From NCBI RefSeq assembly GCF_009687845.1, contig NZ_BLAD01000104.1, positions 1 to 35,674 of the forward strand: a stretch of 35,674 nucleotides of DNA, read 5' to 3'. Positions 16,204-23,910 of this stretch are shown one piece after another. The number at the start of each line of letters is the position of its first letter. Position 1 is the stretch's first letter. Below the pieces are notes generated by a model. That model made no database searches. It was not told the origin of the DNA and was given only the letters and a program-made list of their open reading frames with translations. This DNA comes from Acrocarpospora corrugata. Lineage in GTDB: Bacteria; Actinomycetota; Actinomycetes; Streptosporangiales; Streptosporangiaceae. The translations under genes were made by a program, and so were the position numbers.

Positions 16204-16962
16204 CTACCGGAACCGGCGGCCCAGCCGGGTGGAGATCCTGGCGGCCGCGTTCTGCGGGATGAACCGCCCGAGGCCCACGATCGCCTTGTACCGGAGGCTG
16301 GGCACGCTGACCACCTTGCCGAGCGCGAGATCGCGCATCGAGGCCCGGACCACGTCGTCCGCGGCCAGCCAGAGGAAGTCCGGGATGCCGGAGGTGTCCA
16401 TGTGGGCGCGCTGGTGGAACTCGGTCCGTACGAATCCGGGGCACAGCGCCATCACCCGCACCCCCGACCCGGCCAGCTCGGCGGCGACCGACCCGCTGAA
16501 GTTGACCACCCACGCCTTGGTCGCGCTGTAGGTCCCCCGGGAGAAGAACGCCGCCACCGAGGCCACGTTGATCACCCCGCCCCGCCCCTTGGCGCTCATG
16601 TGCGGCAGCGCCGCGTACGTCAGCCGCAGCACCGCCTCGCAGTGCACCTTGAGCATGGTCAGCTCGGCCTCGACCGGGACTTTCAGGAACTCGCCCGGGT
16701 GGCCGAAGCCGGCGTTGTTCACCAGCAGGTCGACGCCTTCGGCGAGCCGCTCCTCGACGGCGGTCAGGCCCTCGTCGGTGGACAGGTCGGCGGGCAGCAC
16801 CTCGACGGTGACGCCGTACCTGCGGCGGAGGGATTCCGCGTCGGCGGCCAGGCGGTCGCGGTCCCGGGCGACCAGCACCAGCGAGAAACCGTCGCCGCCG
16901 AGGCGGCGGGTGTAGGCCGCGCCGATTCCCGCGGTCGCGCCGGTGATGAGTGCGGTAGGCAT
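16204..16962 (-). CDS. Short-chain dehydrogenase/reductase (classical SDR)
   Basis: This 252-residue classical SDR has the cofactor motif TGATAGIG at the N-terminus, LVNNAG in the middle, the catalytic serine in NVASVAAF and YSATK (Tyr-X3-Lys), then CPGFVRTEF. It should reduce or oxidise a small carbonyl/alcohol substrate with NAD(P)(H); the substrate is not identifiable. The ATG at 16962 is the natural start. It lies 16 nt downstream of the CMD-family gene on the same strand, so the two are likely co-transcribed. Confidence 0.92.
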   Translation of the reverse strand: MPTALITGATAGIGAAYTRRLGGDGFSLVLVARDRDRLAADAESLRRRYGVTVEVLPADLSTDEGLTAVEERLAEGVDLLVNNAGFGHPGEFLKVPVEAELTMLKVHCEAVLRLTYAALPHMSAKGRGGVINVASVAAFFSRGTYSATKAWVVNFSGSVAAELAGSGVRVMALCPGFVRTEFHQRAHMDTSGIPDFLWLAADDVVRASMRDLALGKVVSVPSLRYKAIVGLGRFIPQNAAARISTRLGRRFR

Positions 16963-16978
16963 GCGGGCAGCCTAGGGC

Positions 16979-17350
16979 TCAGTCCGAGGTCCGCGCGATG
17001 ATCTCCTCGACCTGGTCGTTCAACTTCGCGCCACGAGTCCACCCGGCGTAGTGGGTGAGGAAGACCACCACCTCGCGCAGCTCCTCGGCGGTCAGCTCGC
17101 CGGCCCGGAGGGCGGCGTCGAGCTGGGTGGCGAGCGCGTCGTCCTGGCCCTGGCCGACCAGCAGCCCGGCCAGCAGCAGCCGCCGGTCCCGCATCGACAG
17201 CACGTCCCGCCCCCAGACCCGGGCGAACAGGTGCTCGACCGTCATGGCGAAGAAGTCGCCGGGCGCGTCGCCGACGTGCTCCCAGCCGTAAACCCGCTTC
17301 ATGATCTCCAATCCGCGCGTCCTCGGGTCGTCCACCTCGTGTTCGCTCAT
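16979..17350 (-). CDS. Carboxymuconolactone decarboxylase-family protein
   Basis: This 123-residue all-helical protein has the layout of gamma-carboxymuconolactone decarboxylase-like proteins: RLLLAGLLVGQGQDDALATQLDAALRAGELTAEELREVVVFLTHYAGWTRG corresponds to the conserved core, given here only as landmarks in order (DRRLLLAGL, LRAGELT, VFLTHYAGW). No cysteine is present anywhere, so the CXXC peroxidase site of AhpD-type relatives is absent and a lyase/isomerase-like or unknown role is more likely. ATG 17350 has GGGAG 7 nt upstream. It is the first gene of a two-gene unit with the SDR. Confidence 0.88.
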   Translation of the reverse strand: MSEHEVDDPRTRGLEIMKRVYGWEHVGDAPGDFFAMTVEHLFARVWGRDVLSMRDRRLLLAGLLVGQGQDDALATQLDAALRAGELTAEELREVVVFLTHYAGWTRGAKLNDQVEEIIARTSD

Positions 17351-17408
17351 GTCAGACTCCCGGTCCGCGCGCTGGTTGTCGTCCTATCCTCAGCCAGTTC
17401 TGGGCCGG

Positions 17409-17435
17409 TGGACAGGCCAGAGAGATGTTTATACT
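17409..17435 (+). promoter_or_regulatory. Candidate sigma70-type promoter of the lipoprotein gene
   Basis: TGGACA (17409-17414) and TATACT (17430-17435) resemble -35 and -10 hexamers, in a sharply AT-richer stretch. The spacer is only 15 bp, shorter than the usual 17, so an activator may be needed or the pairing may be wrong. The direct-repeat array lies downstream of it. Confidence 0.4.
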
Positions 17436-17468
17436 TCAACCAAACCCGGATTACCGCATGCTGTGATC

Positions 17469-17528
17469 ATGTAACAAGTCGAGCTAAGATCTGGGCAAGA
17501 TTTGGTCAAGTTTTCCAAGATGTAACAA
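17469..17528 (+). repeat. Helically phased CAAG-type repeats flanked by a 9-bp direct repeat
   Basis: AAG triplets, mostly in the context CAAG(A/T)T, start at 17476, 17486, 17497, 17508 and 17517. Their spacings of 10, 11, 11 and 9 bp mean about one helical turn each. An exact 9-bp direct repeat ATGTAACAA occurs at 17469-17477 and 17520-17528, close to five turns apart. Such arrays are typical of OmpR-family response regulators and SARP activators. It is the only ordered structure I see in the 252-bp gap before the lipoprotein gene. Confidence 0.45.
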
Positions 17529-17602
17529 CCTCAGCGTGAGATGGATACTTGGAAAACGGGCACTACTACCTCGTAGACCCGCAAAGCGGAGGTATGGCCC
17601 AG

Positions 17603-18307
17603 GTGAAGAGATCGCGGGTGCGTATCGCAGGATTGGCGGCCATTGTGGCGGGTGTCCTCGTCGCAGGGCTGGCCGGATGTGCTGGCTCCCAGTTCACGTA
17701 TGTCCGTGACAACGATGGCGAAACCTATTTCAAGGTTCCGGCGTCCTGGTCAAAGGTCGATCACAAACCCATCCAGCAGATCCTCTATGGCGAGGATCCC
17801 AATTCCGAGAGCGCCCGGATGCGCGCCCAGTTCGTCTGGACGGCGGCTTTCGACGCGGACGCCGCGAGCCCCGGCGCTCAGCACTTCATCCCCCTCGGCG
17901 TCAAGGCCGAGGAGCCGTTCGTGTACTCCGTGGTCCAGCCGCTCACCGAGGAGCAGCGGGACACCATGTCGCTGAACACCCTGCGCAACTGGGTGTGGCC
18001 GGTGACCAAGACGCTGCGCGACCAGATCACGCAGTCCAACCCGGAGTTCCCGCTGCAGAACTTCGAGCTGCTCGCCGACGACGTGCTCGAACCCGGCGAC
18101 GGCGCCAGCGGCGTGCACGTGCGCTTCAACTACCAGCTCGGGCCGAAGGGCGAGACGCACACCTTCGACCTCACCGGATATCTCAACGCCGGCAGCACCA
18201 AAGTCTCCATCCTGCTCGTCCGCTGTTCGGCGACCTGCTATCGGCAGCGCGCCGCGGAGCTGGACGGGATCACCCAGTCATTCAAGATCAGGAAGATGCT
18301 CGGGTAA
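17603..18307 (+). CDS. Lipoprotein of unknown function
   Basis: This protein of about 234 residues has a textbook lipoprotein signal: basic KRSRVR, a hydrophobic stretch, and lipobox LAGC with Cys about 26. The mature part (FTYVRDNDGETYFKVPASWSKV and onward) looks like a compact PsbP/lipoprotein-type fold with a late pair of cysteines, RCSATCYR. I do not recognise a specific family. GTG 17603 is chosen because GGAGG (17588-17592) lies 10 nt upstream; ATG 17594 would be only 1 nt from it, and TTG 17549 would add a long non-signal leader. It ends 48 nt before the FtsH-like gene, so it probably belongs to the same transcript and may deliver or regulate substrates outside the membrane. Confidence 0.8.
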   Translation: MKRSRVRIAGLAAIVAGVLVAGLAGCAGSQFTYVRDNDGETYFKVPASWSKVDHKPIQQILYGEDPNSESARMRAQFVWTAAFDADAASPGAQHFIPLGVKAEEPFVYSVVQPLTEEQRDTMSLNTLRNWVWPVTKTLRDQITQSNPEFPLQNFELLADDVLEPGDGASGVHVRFNYQLGPKGETHTFDLTGYLNAGSTKVSILLVRCSATCYRQRAAELDGITQSFKIRKMLG

Positions 18308-18355
18308 GGAGCCCACCTTGATCCATAGATCGGAACCCCGGGTGGTGACGCTGCC

Positions 18356-21300
18356 ATGAAGTCGGCCACCCGACTGGAATACGAAGGGCTCCGCCCCCCG
18401 GGCTCAGGCCCGGACGACCGGGACCCGAAGACCCGCAAGAAGATGGTCTTCTGGGACCGCGCGAAGATCATCATCTTCCTGGGCGTGGTGTTCCTCGCGC
18501 TGAGCATGAAGACCTACGGCGAGTTCGCGGGCATCATGACCTTCCAGGACGCCCTCTACGAGCAGGCCGCCGCGACCCCGTGGATCCTGTACCTGATCGG
18601 CATCGACGTGCTCCGCCAGGTGCACTTCCTGATCAGTGAGCGCTCCGCCGCCTACCACGGCTTCTGGACCAAGGGCGTGTTCGGCGGCTTCAACCGGTGG
18701 ACCCAGCGCAGCCTGACCGACTGGAACAGGTTCCGGATCGCCCGCATCATCAAGTGGGCCTTCTGGATCACGCTCATCGCCTTCGTCCTGGCCGAGGTGC
18801 TGCCCAACGATCCGACGCCGATCATGGCGTTGTTCCAGGCGCCGGCGTTGATCTGGTCCTGGCTGCCGATGATCATCCAGTACAGCATGATCCTGGTGTT
18901 CGTCGTGCTGCAGTTCGTGGTCATCTTCTGGTTCCTGTCCCGGGGCGGGATGGAGACGTACTTCCCCGACGACATCAAGACCCGGTTCGCCGACGTCTGG
19001 GGCCAGGACCACGTGGTCGAGCGGGTCAAGGAGAACATCGTCTTCCTGGAGCGGCCCGACGAGATCGAGCAGCGCGGCGGCTACGTGCCCAGCGGTCTCC
19101 TGCTGTGGGGGCCGCCCGGGACCGGCAAGACCCTGATGGCCGAGGCGGTCGCGGGCGAGACCGGCAAGCCGTACGTGTTCGTGGATCCGGGCGCGTTCGT
19201 CAACATGTTCATGGGCATCGGCATCCTGAAGGTGAAGTCGCTCTTCCGCAAACTGCGCAAGCTGGCCCTGCGGTACGGCGGCGTGATCGTCTTCTTCGAC
19301 GAGGCCGACTCACTCGGACGGCGCGGTTCGCTGGCCCAGCAGGGCCCGCAGACCGGGCCAGGCATGTCCGGCCTGTCCGAAGCGTTCGGCAAGGCAGGCT
19401 GCCACGGGTACTCCTACCTGTCCGGCGAGACGCTCTCCAGCCTGTCCAACTCCTTCGCGCCCCCCGACGAGCCGAAGTCCCGCCGCAACTTCTTCATGAT
19501 GGGCGGCATGGGCGGTGGCAGCGGTGGCGACATGGGCACCCTGCAGGCCCTGCTCACCGAGCTGTCCGGCCTGAAGAAGCCGCGCGGCATCATCAACCGG
19601 CACGTACGGCGGCTGCTCGGCATGCGCCCCAAGCCCCCGCCCAAGTACCGCATCCTGGTCATGATGGCCACCAACATGCCGAACGCGCTGGACGAGGCGC
19701 TGCTGCGTCCCGGCCGGATCGACCGCATCTACAAGGTCGGCTACCCGTCCAAGGCCGGCCGGAAGCGGACCTACGAGGGCTACTTCGGCAAGGTCAACCA
19801 CGAGCTGACCGACGCGCAGATGGAGAAGCTGGCCACCATCACCCCGTACGGCACCGGCGCGACGATCAAGGACCTGGTCAACGAGTCCCTGATCACCGCC
19901 ATCCGGGACGGCCGTCAGGTGATCACCTGGCAGGACGTGATCAAGGCCAAGCACCTCAAGAAGCTCGGCCCGCCGGAAGGCGTCGAGTACGTCGAGCGCG
20001 AGCGGCACGCCACCGCCGTGCACGAGGCCTGCCACGCGGTCATGGCGGTCCGGGTCCAGCACAACCTGGAGATCGACCTGGCCACCATCGAGAAGGGCTC
20101 CTACTACCTGGGCATGGTGTCCCAGATCCCGGTCGAGGACCAGTTCACCGAATGGCGCTCCACCTACGAGGCCGACATCCTGGTCTCGCTCGCCTCGCTG
20201 GCGGGGGAGCGGCTCTTCTTCGGCGACGACAACTCCTCCGGCGTCTCCGGCGACCTGGCCAGCGCGACGATGGTGGCCGGGCACATGGAGTCGCACTGGG
20301 GCATGGGCGCGGGCGTCTCCTCGCTGCCCGCGCTGCAGCAGATGGGGATCATGCCGGGCGCGCCCGACCAGCGCCGCCGCGGCGGGCCCGCCGAGATCGG
20401 CTTCCTGGCCGCGCAGCCGGGGAACAAGGGCGACAGGATCGCCCCCAACGAGCTCGGCATGCGGATCGAGTTCACCCTGACCCGGCTGCTGGAGAAGGCC
20501 GAGGACCTGCTCCGGGAGAACCGGGAGGAGGTGCTCGCGGTGGCGCACGCGCTGGAGACCTACAAGACGCTCAGCGGCGACGACGTCAAGGCGGTCATGG
20601 AGGGCACCCAGGGCACGGTGCTGAACGGCGCGGTCTACAAGGACCTGCAGTTCATCGAGGAGATCGAGGCATACCACGAGGCCGCGCTGCAGGCCCACCT
20701 GGAGCACAGCCCGTCCATGCTGCCGCTGCCGGTGGCCCGGCCGCTGTTCCAGCTGGAGCCGGTCCCGGCCGTGGTCGGCTCCGGCTTCGGGCACACCGGG
20801 CTGGGCACGCCGTCACCGCACTTCGCGGCCGGCGCGCTGGCCGGGGAGATGGTGCCGGTCAACGGCAACGGCGGCCAGGTGGCCGACGTGGTCGCGCCGG
20901 AGTTCGTGCCGTGGAACGGCGGGGGGCAACCGCAGCCCCCGCCGTCGCCTGGGTACGCGGCGCCGCCGCCCGGGTACGCGCAGCCGTACCAGGCGATGGC
21001 GGCCGAGCCGCCGAAGTCGCGCGGCACGCTGTGGGCGCTGCTCGGGGCCTCGCTGGCGCTGGCCGTGTTCGTGATCGTGCTGGTGGTGGCCTTCGGCAGC
21101 TCGATGACGCCGGAGTCGGCCGGCATGACCTCGGCCGGTCTCACGCCGGGCACGGCGATCGCGTTCCTGGTCGGGTTCCTCGTGCTGGTCGGGCTCGTGG
21201 TCGCCGCGGTCGTGGTGATGCGGGCGCAGCAGGCCACGCGGCGGCGGGCCGAGGAGGCCAGGGACCGGGCCAACGAGCGGGCGCAGCTGCTCGCGGCGGC

Positions 21301-21361
21301 GATGGAGCCGGACGTGGCCATGCGGCTGCTCGGGTATGACGGCAGGGACAAGCCGGTCTGA
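18356..21361 (+). CDS. FtsH-like membrane AAA+ metalloprotease with unusual insertions and C-terminal membrane helices
   Basis: This 1001-residue protein has about four hydrophobic segments in the first 190 residues, then an AAA module: Walker A GPPGTGKT at about 251-258, pore loop FVNMFMGIG, Walker B FFDEAD (Asp315), sensor ATN (Asn440) and RPGRIDR. A peptidase domain follows with zinc motif HEACH (556-560) and a third-ligand candidate Asp633 in SGDLASAT, 73 residues later. All catalytic positions look intact. The Walker B to sensor distance (about 125 residues) is far longer than in ordinary FtsH (about 50), because of Gly/Met-rich and basic insertions. After the protease come a Pro-rich linker and two more membrane helices with a coiled basic tail. 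It probably degrades membrane or secreted substrates. A canonical ftsH would be expected elsewhere. Confidence 0.88.
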   Translation: MKSATRLEYEGLRPPGSGPDDRDPKTRKKMVFWDRAKIIIFLGVVFLALSMKTYGEFAGIMTFQDALYEQAAATPWILYLIGIDVLRQVHFLISERSAAYHGFWTKGVFGGFNRWTQRSLTDWNRFRIARIIKWAFWITLIAFVLAEVLPNDPTPIMALFQAPALIWSWLPMIIQYSMILVFVVLQFVVIFWFLSRGGMETYFPDDIKTRFADVWGQDHVVERVKENIVFLERPDEIEQRGGYVPSGLLLWGPPGTGKTLMAEAVAGETGKPYVFVDPGAFVNMFMGIGILKVKSLFRKLRKLALRYGGVIVFFDEADSLGRRGSLAQQGPQTGPGMSGLSEAFGKAGCHGYSYLSGETLSSLSNSFAPPDEPKSRRNFFMMGGMGGGSGGDMGTLQALLTELSGLKKPRGIINRHVRRLLGMRPKPPPKYRILVMMATNMPNALDEALLRPGRIDRIYKVGYPSKAGRKRTYEGYFGKVNHELTDAQMEKLATITPYGTGATIKDLVNESLITAIRDGRQVITWQDVIKAKHLKKLGPPEGVEYVERERHATAVHEACHAVMAVRVQHNLEIDLATIEKGSYYLGMVSQIPVEDQFTEWRSTYEADILVSLASLAGERLFFGDDNSSGVSGDLASATMVAGHMESHWGMGAGVSSLPALQQMGIMPGAPDQRRRGGPAEIGFLAAQPGNKGDRIAPNELGMRIEFTLTRLLEKAEDLLRENREEVLAVAHALETYKTLSGDDVKAVMEGTQGTVLNGAVYKDLQFIEEIEAYHEAALQAHLEHSPSMLPLPVARPLFQLEPVPAVVGSGFGHTGLGTPSPHFAAGALAGEMVPVNGNGGQVADVVAPEFVPWNGGGQPQPPPSPGYAAPPPGYAQPYQAMAAEPPKSRGTLWALLGASLALAVFVIVLVVAFGSSMTPESAGMTSAGLTPGTAIAFLVGFLVLVGLVVAAVVVMRAQQATRRRAEEARDRANERAQLLAAAMEPDVAMRLLGYDGRDKPV

Positions 21362-21370
21362 TGAAGTCCG

Positions 21371-21408
21371 CGAAGGCCCGGCTTTCCGTCTGGGAGGCCG
21401 GGCCTTCG
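21371..21408 (+). terminator. Terminator hairpin after the FtsH-like gene
   Basis: CGAAGGCCCGGC (21371-21382) and GCCGGGCCTTCG (21397-21408) form a perfect 12-bp stem with a 14-nt loop, 9 nt after the stop codon. The tail TCATTCCTG is only weakly T-rich, as usual for actinobacterial terminators. Confidence 0.8.
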
Positions 21409-21492
21409 TCATTCCTGAAAAATCACAGTATTGGGTGAGAAGCCCAGCGATTTGACTCTATGGCTTAACTATCTTGACTTACGGCCTCGTGC

Positions 21493-21549
21493 CGGACTTG
21501 TACGAACCACTCCTCCATCTCACTTTGTGGACAAGTCCGCAGATGGAGG
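21493..21549 (+). promoter_or_regulatory. Alternative hairpins that can mask the ribosome-binding site of the M14 peptidase
   Basis: CGGACTTGT (21493-21501) pairs perfectly with ACAAGTCCG (21531-21539), and CCAC (21507-21510) with GTGG (21527-21530) extends the stem, presenting CCTCCATCT (21512-21520) in the apical loop. That loop is a perfect 9-nt complement of AGATGGAGG (21541-21549), which includes the Shine-Dalgarno GGAGG. The two pairings interleave, so they should compete. The structure could switch translation on and off, or the repeats could be DNA operators. Confidence 0.5.
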
Positions 21550-21558
21550 TCAAAAAGG

Positions 21559-23379
21559 GTGAAGCGTGTCTTAACGGGGTTCGTACTGTTCGTTGTCTTC
21601 TGCGCCTGGGGATTCGCCGGCGCGACCACGTCCCAATCGGCGGCCGAGCCGCTGCCGAACCGTCAGTACCGGGTCGAGGGGGCGAGCACGCAGCCCCAGC
21701 GCAGCGGCATCGCCGCCACCGGCGCGGCCATCGACGAAGTGGCGGCGAGTTCGGTCGTGGTGACCGCCTCGGAGAGCGAGGTCGCGGCGATCCGGGCGCT
21801 CGGCTACACCGTCACCGTCATTCCCCCCAAGCTCGCCCCCGGCGTGCCGCAGCCGCTGGACTTCCCGGCGGCCGACAGCGCGTACCACAACTACGCCGAG
21901 ATGACCGCGGTGGTGAACCAGGTGGTCGCCGACCATCCCACCATCGCCCGGAAGATCAGCTACGGCACCTCGTACCAGGGCCGGGACCTGATGGCCATCA
22001 AGATCAGTGACAACGTGGCCACCGACGAGAACGAGCCCGAGGTGCTGTTCACGGCGCACCAGCACGCCCGCGAGCACCTGACCGTGGAGATGTCCCTCTA
22101 CCTGCTCAACCTGCTGACCGACAGCTACGGCAGCGACTCCCGGATCACCAACCTGGTGAACGGCCGGGAGATCTGGATCATGCCCGACCTCAACCCCGAC
22201 GGCGGCGAGTACGACATCGCCACCGGCTCCTACCGCTCCTGGCGGAAGAACCGCCAGCCCAACACCGGTTCCACGGCCGTCGGCACCGACCTCAACCGCA
22301 ACTGGGGCTACCAGTGGGGCTGCTGCGGCGGCTCGTCCGGCACCACCTCCAGCGAGACCTACCGCGGCCCGTCCGCCGAATCCGCCCCCGAGGTCAAGGC
22401 CGTGGCCGACTTCGTCAGGGGCCGGGTCGTCGGCGGCGTCCAGCAGATCAAGTCCACCATCGACTGGCACACCTACGGCGAGCTGATCCTCTGGCCGTAC
22501 GGCTACACGACCGCCAACACCGGCCCAGGACTGACCCAGGACGACAGGGACGCGCACGCCGCGCTCGGCCAGAACATGGCCTCCACCAACGGGTACACGC
22601 CGGAACAGGCCAGCGACCTCTACATCACCGACGGCTCGATCGACGACTGGATGTGGGGCGTCTACAAGATCTTCGCCTACACCATCGAGATGTACCCGGT
22701 CAGTTCGAGCCCGGGCTTCTACCCGCCGGACGAGCAGATCGTCCCGCAGACCACCCGCCTCCGCGAGGCCGTGCTGCGCTTCCTCGAATACTCCGACTGC
22801 GTCTACCGGATCATCGGCAAGGAGGTCCAGTACTGCAACGCCACCCCGCCGACGGTGGTCTACAACGACACCTTCGAGACCGCCACCGGCTGGACGGTGA
22901 ATCCGCTCGGCACCGACACCGCCACGTCGGGCCAGTGGCAGCGGGCCGATCCCGCGGCCACCACCAGCAGCGGCGCCAAGCAGCTCGGCACCACGGTGAG
23001 CGGCACGTTCGACCTGGTCACCGGCGCTTCGGCGGGAGCCGCGGCGGGTGACTTCGACGTGGACGGCGGGTTGACCTCGGTCCGGTCGCCGTCGATCACG
23101 CTGCCCGCCTCCGGCACGCTGACGCTGTCGTTCTCCTGGTATCTCGCGCACGGCACCAACTCCTCCAACGCCGACTACCTGCGGGTGCTCGTCAACGGCA
23201 CCCAGGTCTTCCAGCAGCTCGGGGCGGCCAGCAACCGCAACGGGGCGTGGGGGGTGGCGACCGCCAACCTGGCCGCCTTCGCCGGGCAGTCGGTACAGAT
23301 CACGATCCAGGCCGCGGACGCCTCGACCGCCTCACTGGTGGAGGCCGGAATAGATGATGTGAAGATCACACAGCAGTGA
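21559..23379 (+). CDS. Secreted M14-family zinc carboxypeptidase with C-terminal beta-sandwich domain
   Basis: This 606-residue exported peptidase has signal peptide [19 protein letters not shown], a propeptide of about 95 residues, and a catalytic domain with zinc ligands His169 and Glu172 (HARE), His304 in DWHTYGE and catalytic Glu377 in [24 protein letters not shown] supplies the substrate-site Asn-Arg. This is the pattern of Streptomyces/Thermoactinomyces carboxypeptidase T, which removes C-terminal residues outside the cell. A C-terminal domain of about 170 residues ([12 protein letters not shown] to the end) looks like a jelly-roll or MAM-like binding module. GTG 21559 lies 9 nt after GGAGG. 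The leader carries a competing pair of hairpins that can hide this site. Confidence 0.93.
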   Translation: MKRVLTGFVLFVVFCAWGFAGATTSQSAAEPLPNRQYRVEGASTQPQRSGIAATGAAIDEVAASSVVVTASESEVAAIRALGYTVTVIPPKLAPGVPQPLDFPAADSAYHNYAEMTAVVNQVVADHPTIARKISYGTSYQGRDLMAIKISDNVATDENEPEVLFTAHQHAREHLTVEMSLYLLNLLTDSYGSDSRITNLVNGREIWIMPDLNPDGGEYDIATGSYRSWRKNRQPNTGSTAVGTDLNRNWGYQWGCCGGSSGTTSSETYRGPSAESAPEVKAVADFVRGRVVGGVQQIKSTIDWHTYGELILWPYGYTTANTGPGLTQDDRDAHAALGQNMASTNGYTPEQASDLYITDGSIDDWMWGVYKIFAYTIEMYPVSSSPGFYPPDEQIVPQTTRLREAVLRFLEYSDCVYRIIGKEVQYCNATPPTVVYNDTFETATGWTVNPLGTDTATSGQWQRADPAATTSSGAKQLGTTVSGTFDLVTGASAGAAAGDFDVDGGLTSVRSPSITLPASGTLTLSFSWYLAHGTNSSNADYLRVLVNGTQVFQQLGAASNRNGAWGVATANLAAFAGQSVQITIQAADASTASLVEAGIDDVKITQQ

Positions 23380-23386
23380 TGGACTC

Positions 23387-23401
23387 CATCGCAATGCGAT
23401 G
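23387..23401. promoter_or_regulatory. 15-bp palindrome at the start of the XRE-type regulator gene
   Basis: CATCGCA-A-TGCGATG is a perfect inverted repeat with a 1-bp centre, ending 5 bp before the proposed GTG start and 7 bp after the M14 stop codon. The position suits an autoregulatory operator. No ribosome-binding site is visible between it and the start, so a leaderless message is possible. Confidence 0.5.
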
Positions 23402-23406
23402 AAACT

Positions 23407-23844
23407 GTGACATGTGTGGCAGCTGATCGGGTCCGTGGGACAGAGCGGGAACTCGCCGTACTCCTGCGGACCGGTCCGTTCGAAAGGGCGCTCCGGGCCG
23501 CGATCGCGGCCCGGGGCCTCTCGCTCGAACGCCTGCACGTACGGCTCGCCGAGCGCGGCGCGCAGGTCAGCCTGGCCAGCCTGAGCAACTGGCAGCGGGG
23601 GAGGTCCCGGCCGGAGCGGTCGGCCTCGCTGGCGGCGGTGGGGGAGCTGGAGGCGATCCTCGGGCTGCCCGCGCACTCGCTGGTGACCCTGCTCGGGCCG
23701 CGCCGGCCGCGCGGGCGGTGGCTCACCGACGATCCGGGCGGGCAGCGGAAGGAGCTGCGGGAGCTGGTCGAGTCGCTGGCCGACGAGGAACTGCCGACTG
23801 TACTCGCGGTGCTGCGGGCGCTCCGCTCGTCAGATCGAAAATGA
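23407..23844 (+). CDS. Small XRE-like helix-turn-helix regulator
   Basis: This protein of about 145 residues carries a single DNA-binding domain: FERALRAAIAARGLSLERLHVRLAERG, then VSLASLSNWQRGRSRPERSASL (helix-turn-helix with recognition helix around SNWQRGRSRPE), and AILGLPAHSLVTLLG. This resembles regulators common in actinobacteria whose XRE-like domain is followed by a short ligand or dimer region; here only about 60 residues remain after the HTH. GTG 23407 is the longest start; GTG 23416 is possible. No Shine-Dalgarno is seen. It lies 27 nt after the carboxypeptidase gene and 66 nt before the subtilase gene, so it may control either or both. Confidence 0.8.
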   Translation: MTCVAADRVRGTERELAVLLRTGPFERALRAAIAARGLSLERLHVRLAERGAQVSLASLSNWQRGRSRPERSASLAAVGELEAILGLPAHSLVTLLGPRRPRGRWLTDDPGGQRKELRELVESLADEELPTVLAVLRALRSSDRK

Positions 23845-23868
23845 TATACGGCCCAATTTGGCCGGAAA

Positions 23869-23902
23869 TTTCCTGGAAGCTCGGGACTTGCTCTCCAGGA
23901 AA
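23869..23902 (+). promoter_or_regulatory. Hairpin overlapping the ribosome-binding site of the S8 peptidase
   Basis: TTTCCTGGA (23869-23877) and TCCAGGAAA (23894-23902) are perfect 9-bp arms around a 16-nt loop. The right arm runs into AGGAAAGGA, the ribosome-binding region of the subtilase gene (ATG 23911), so the stem could limit translation. A second small inverted repeat, CGGCC-N6-GGCCG, lies just upstream at 23849-23864. Confidence 0.45.
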
Positions 23903-23910
23903 GGACTCCG

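Noticed and set aside
17541-17576. Short upstream frame ATG to TAG encoding 11 residues before the lipoprotein gene
   Set aside because: No convincing ribosome-binding site and no attenuator-like codon run; one short frame of this size is expected by chance.
19310-20794. A 494-codon minus-strand frame opposite the FtsH-like gene
   Set aside because: No motif, biased composition, and fully covered by a gene with intact AAA and zinc-protease motifs.
21493-21549. A classical H-type pseudoknot formed by both stems at once
   Set aside because: Only one nucleotide separates the two 3' arms, too short to span a 9-bp stem, so competing hairpins are more plausible.
21474-22010. A 178-codon frame overlapping the start of the M14 peptidase
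   Set aside because: It runs through the leader hairpins and in another frame of the peptidase gene, with Arg/Gly-rich low-complexity translation.
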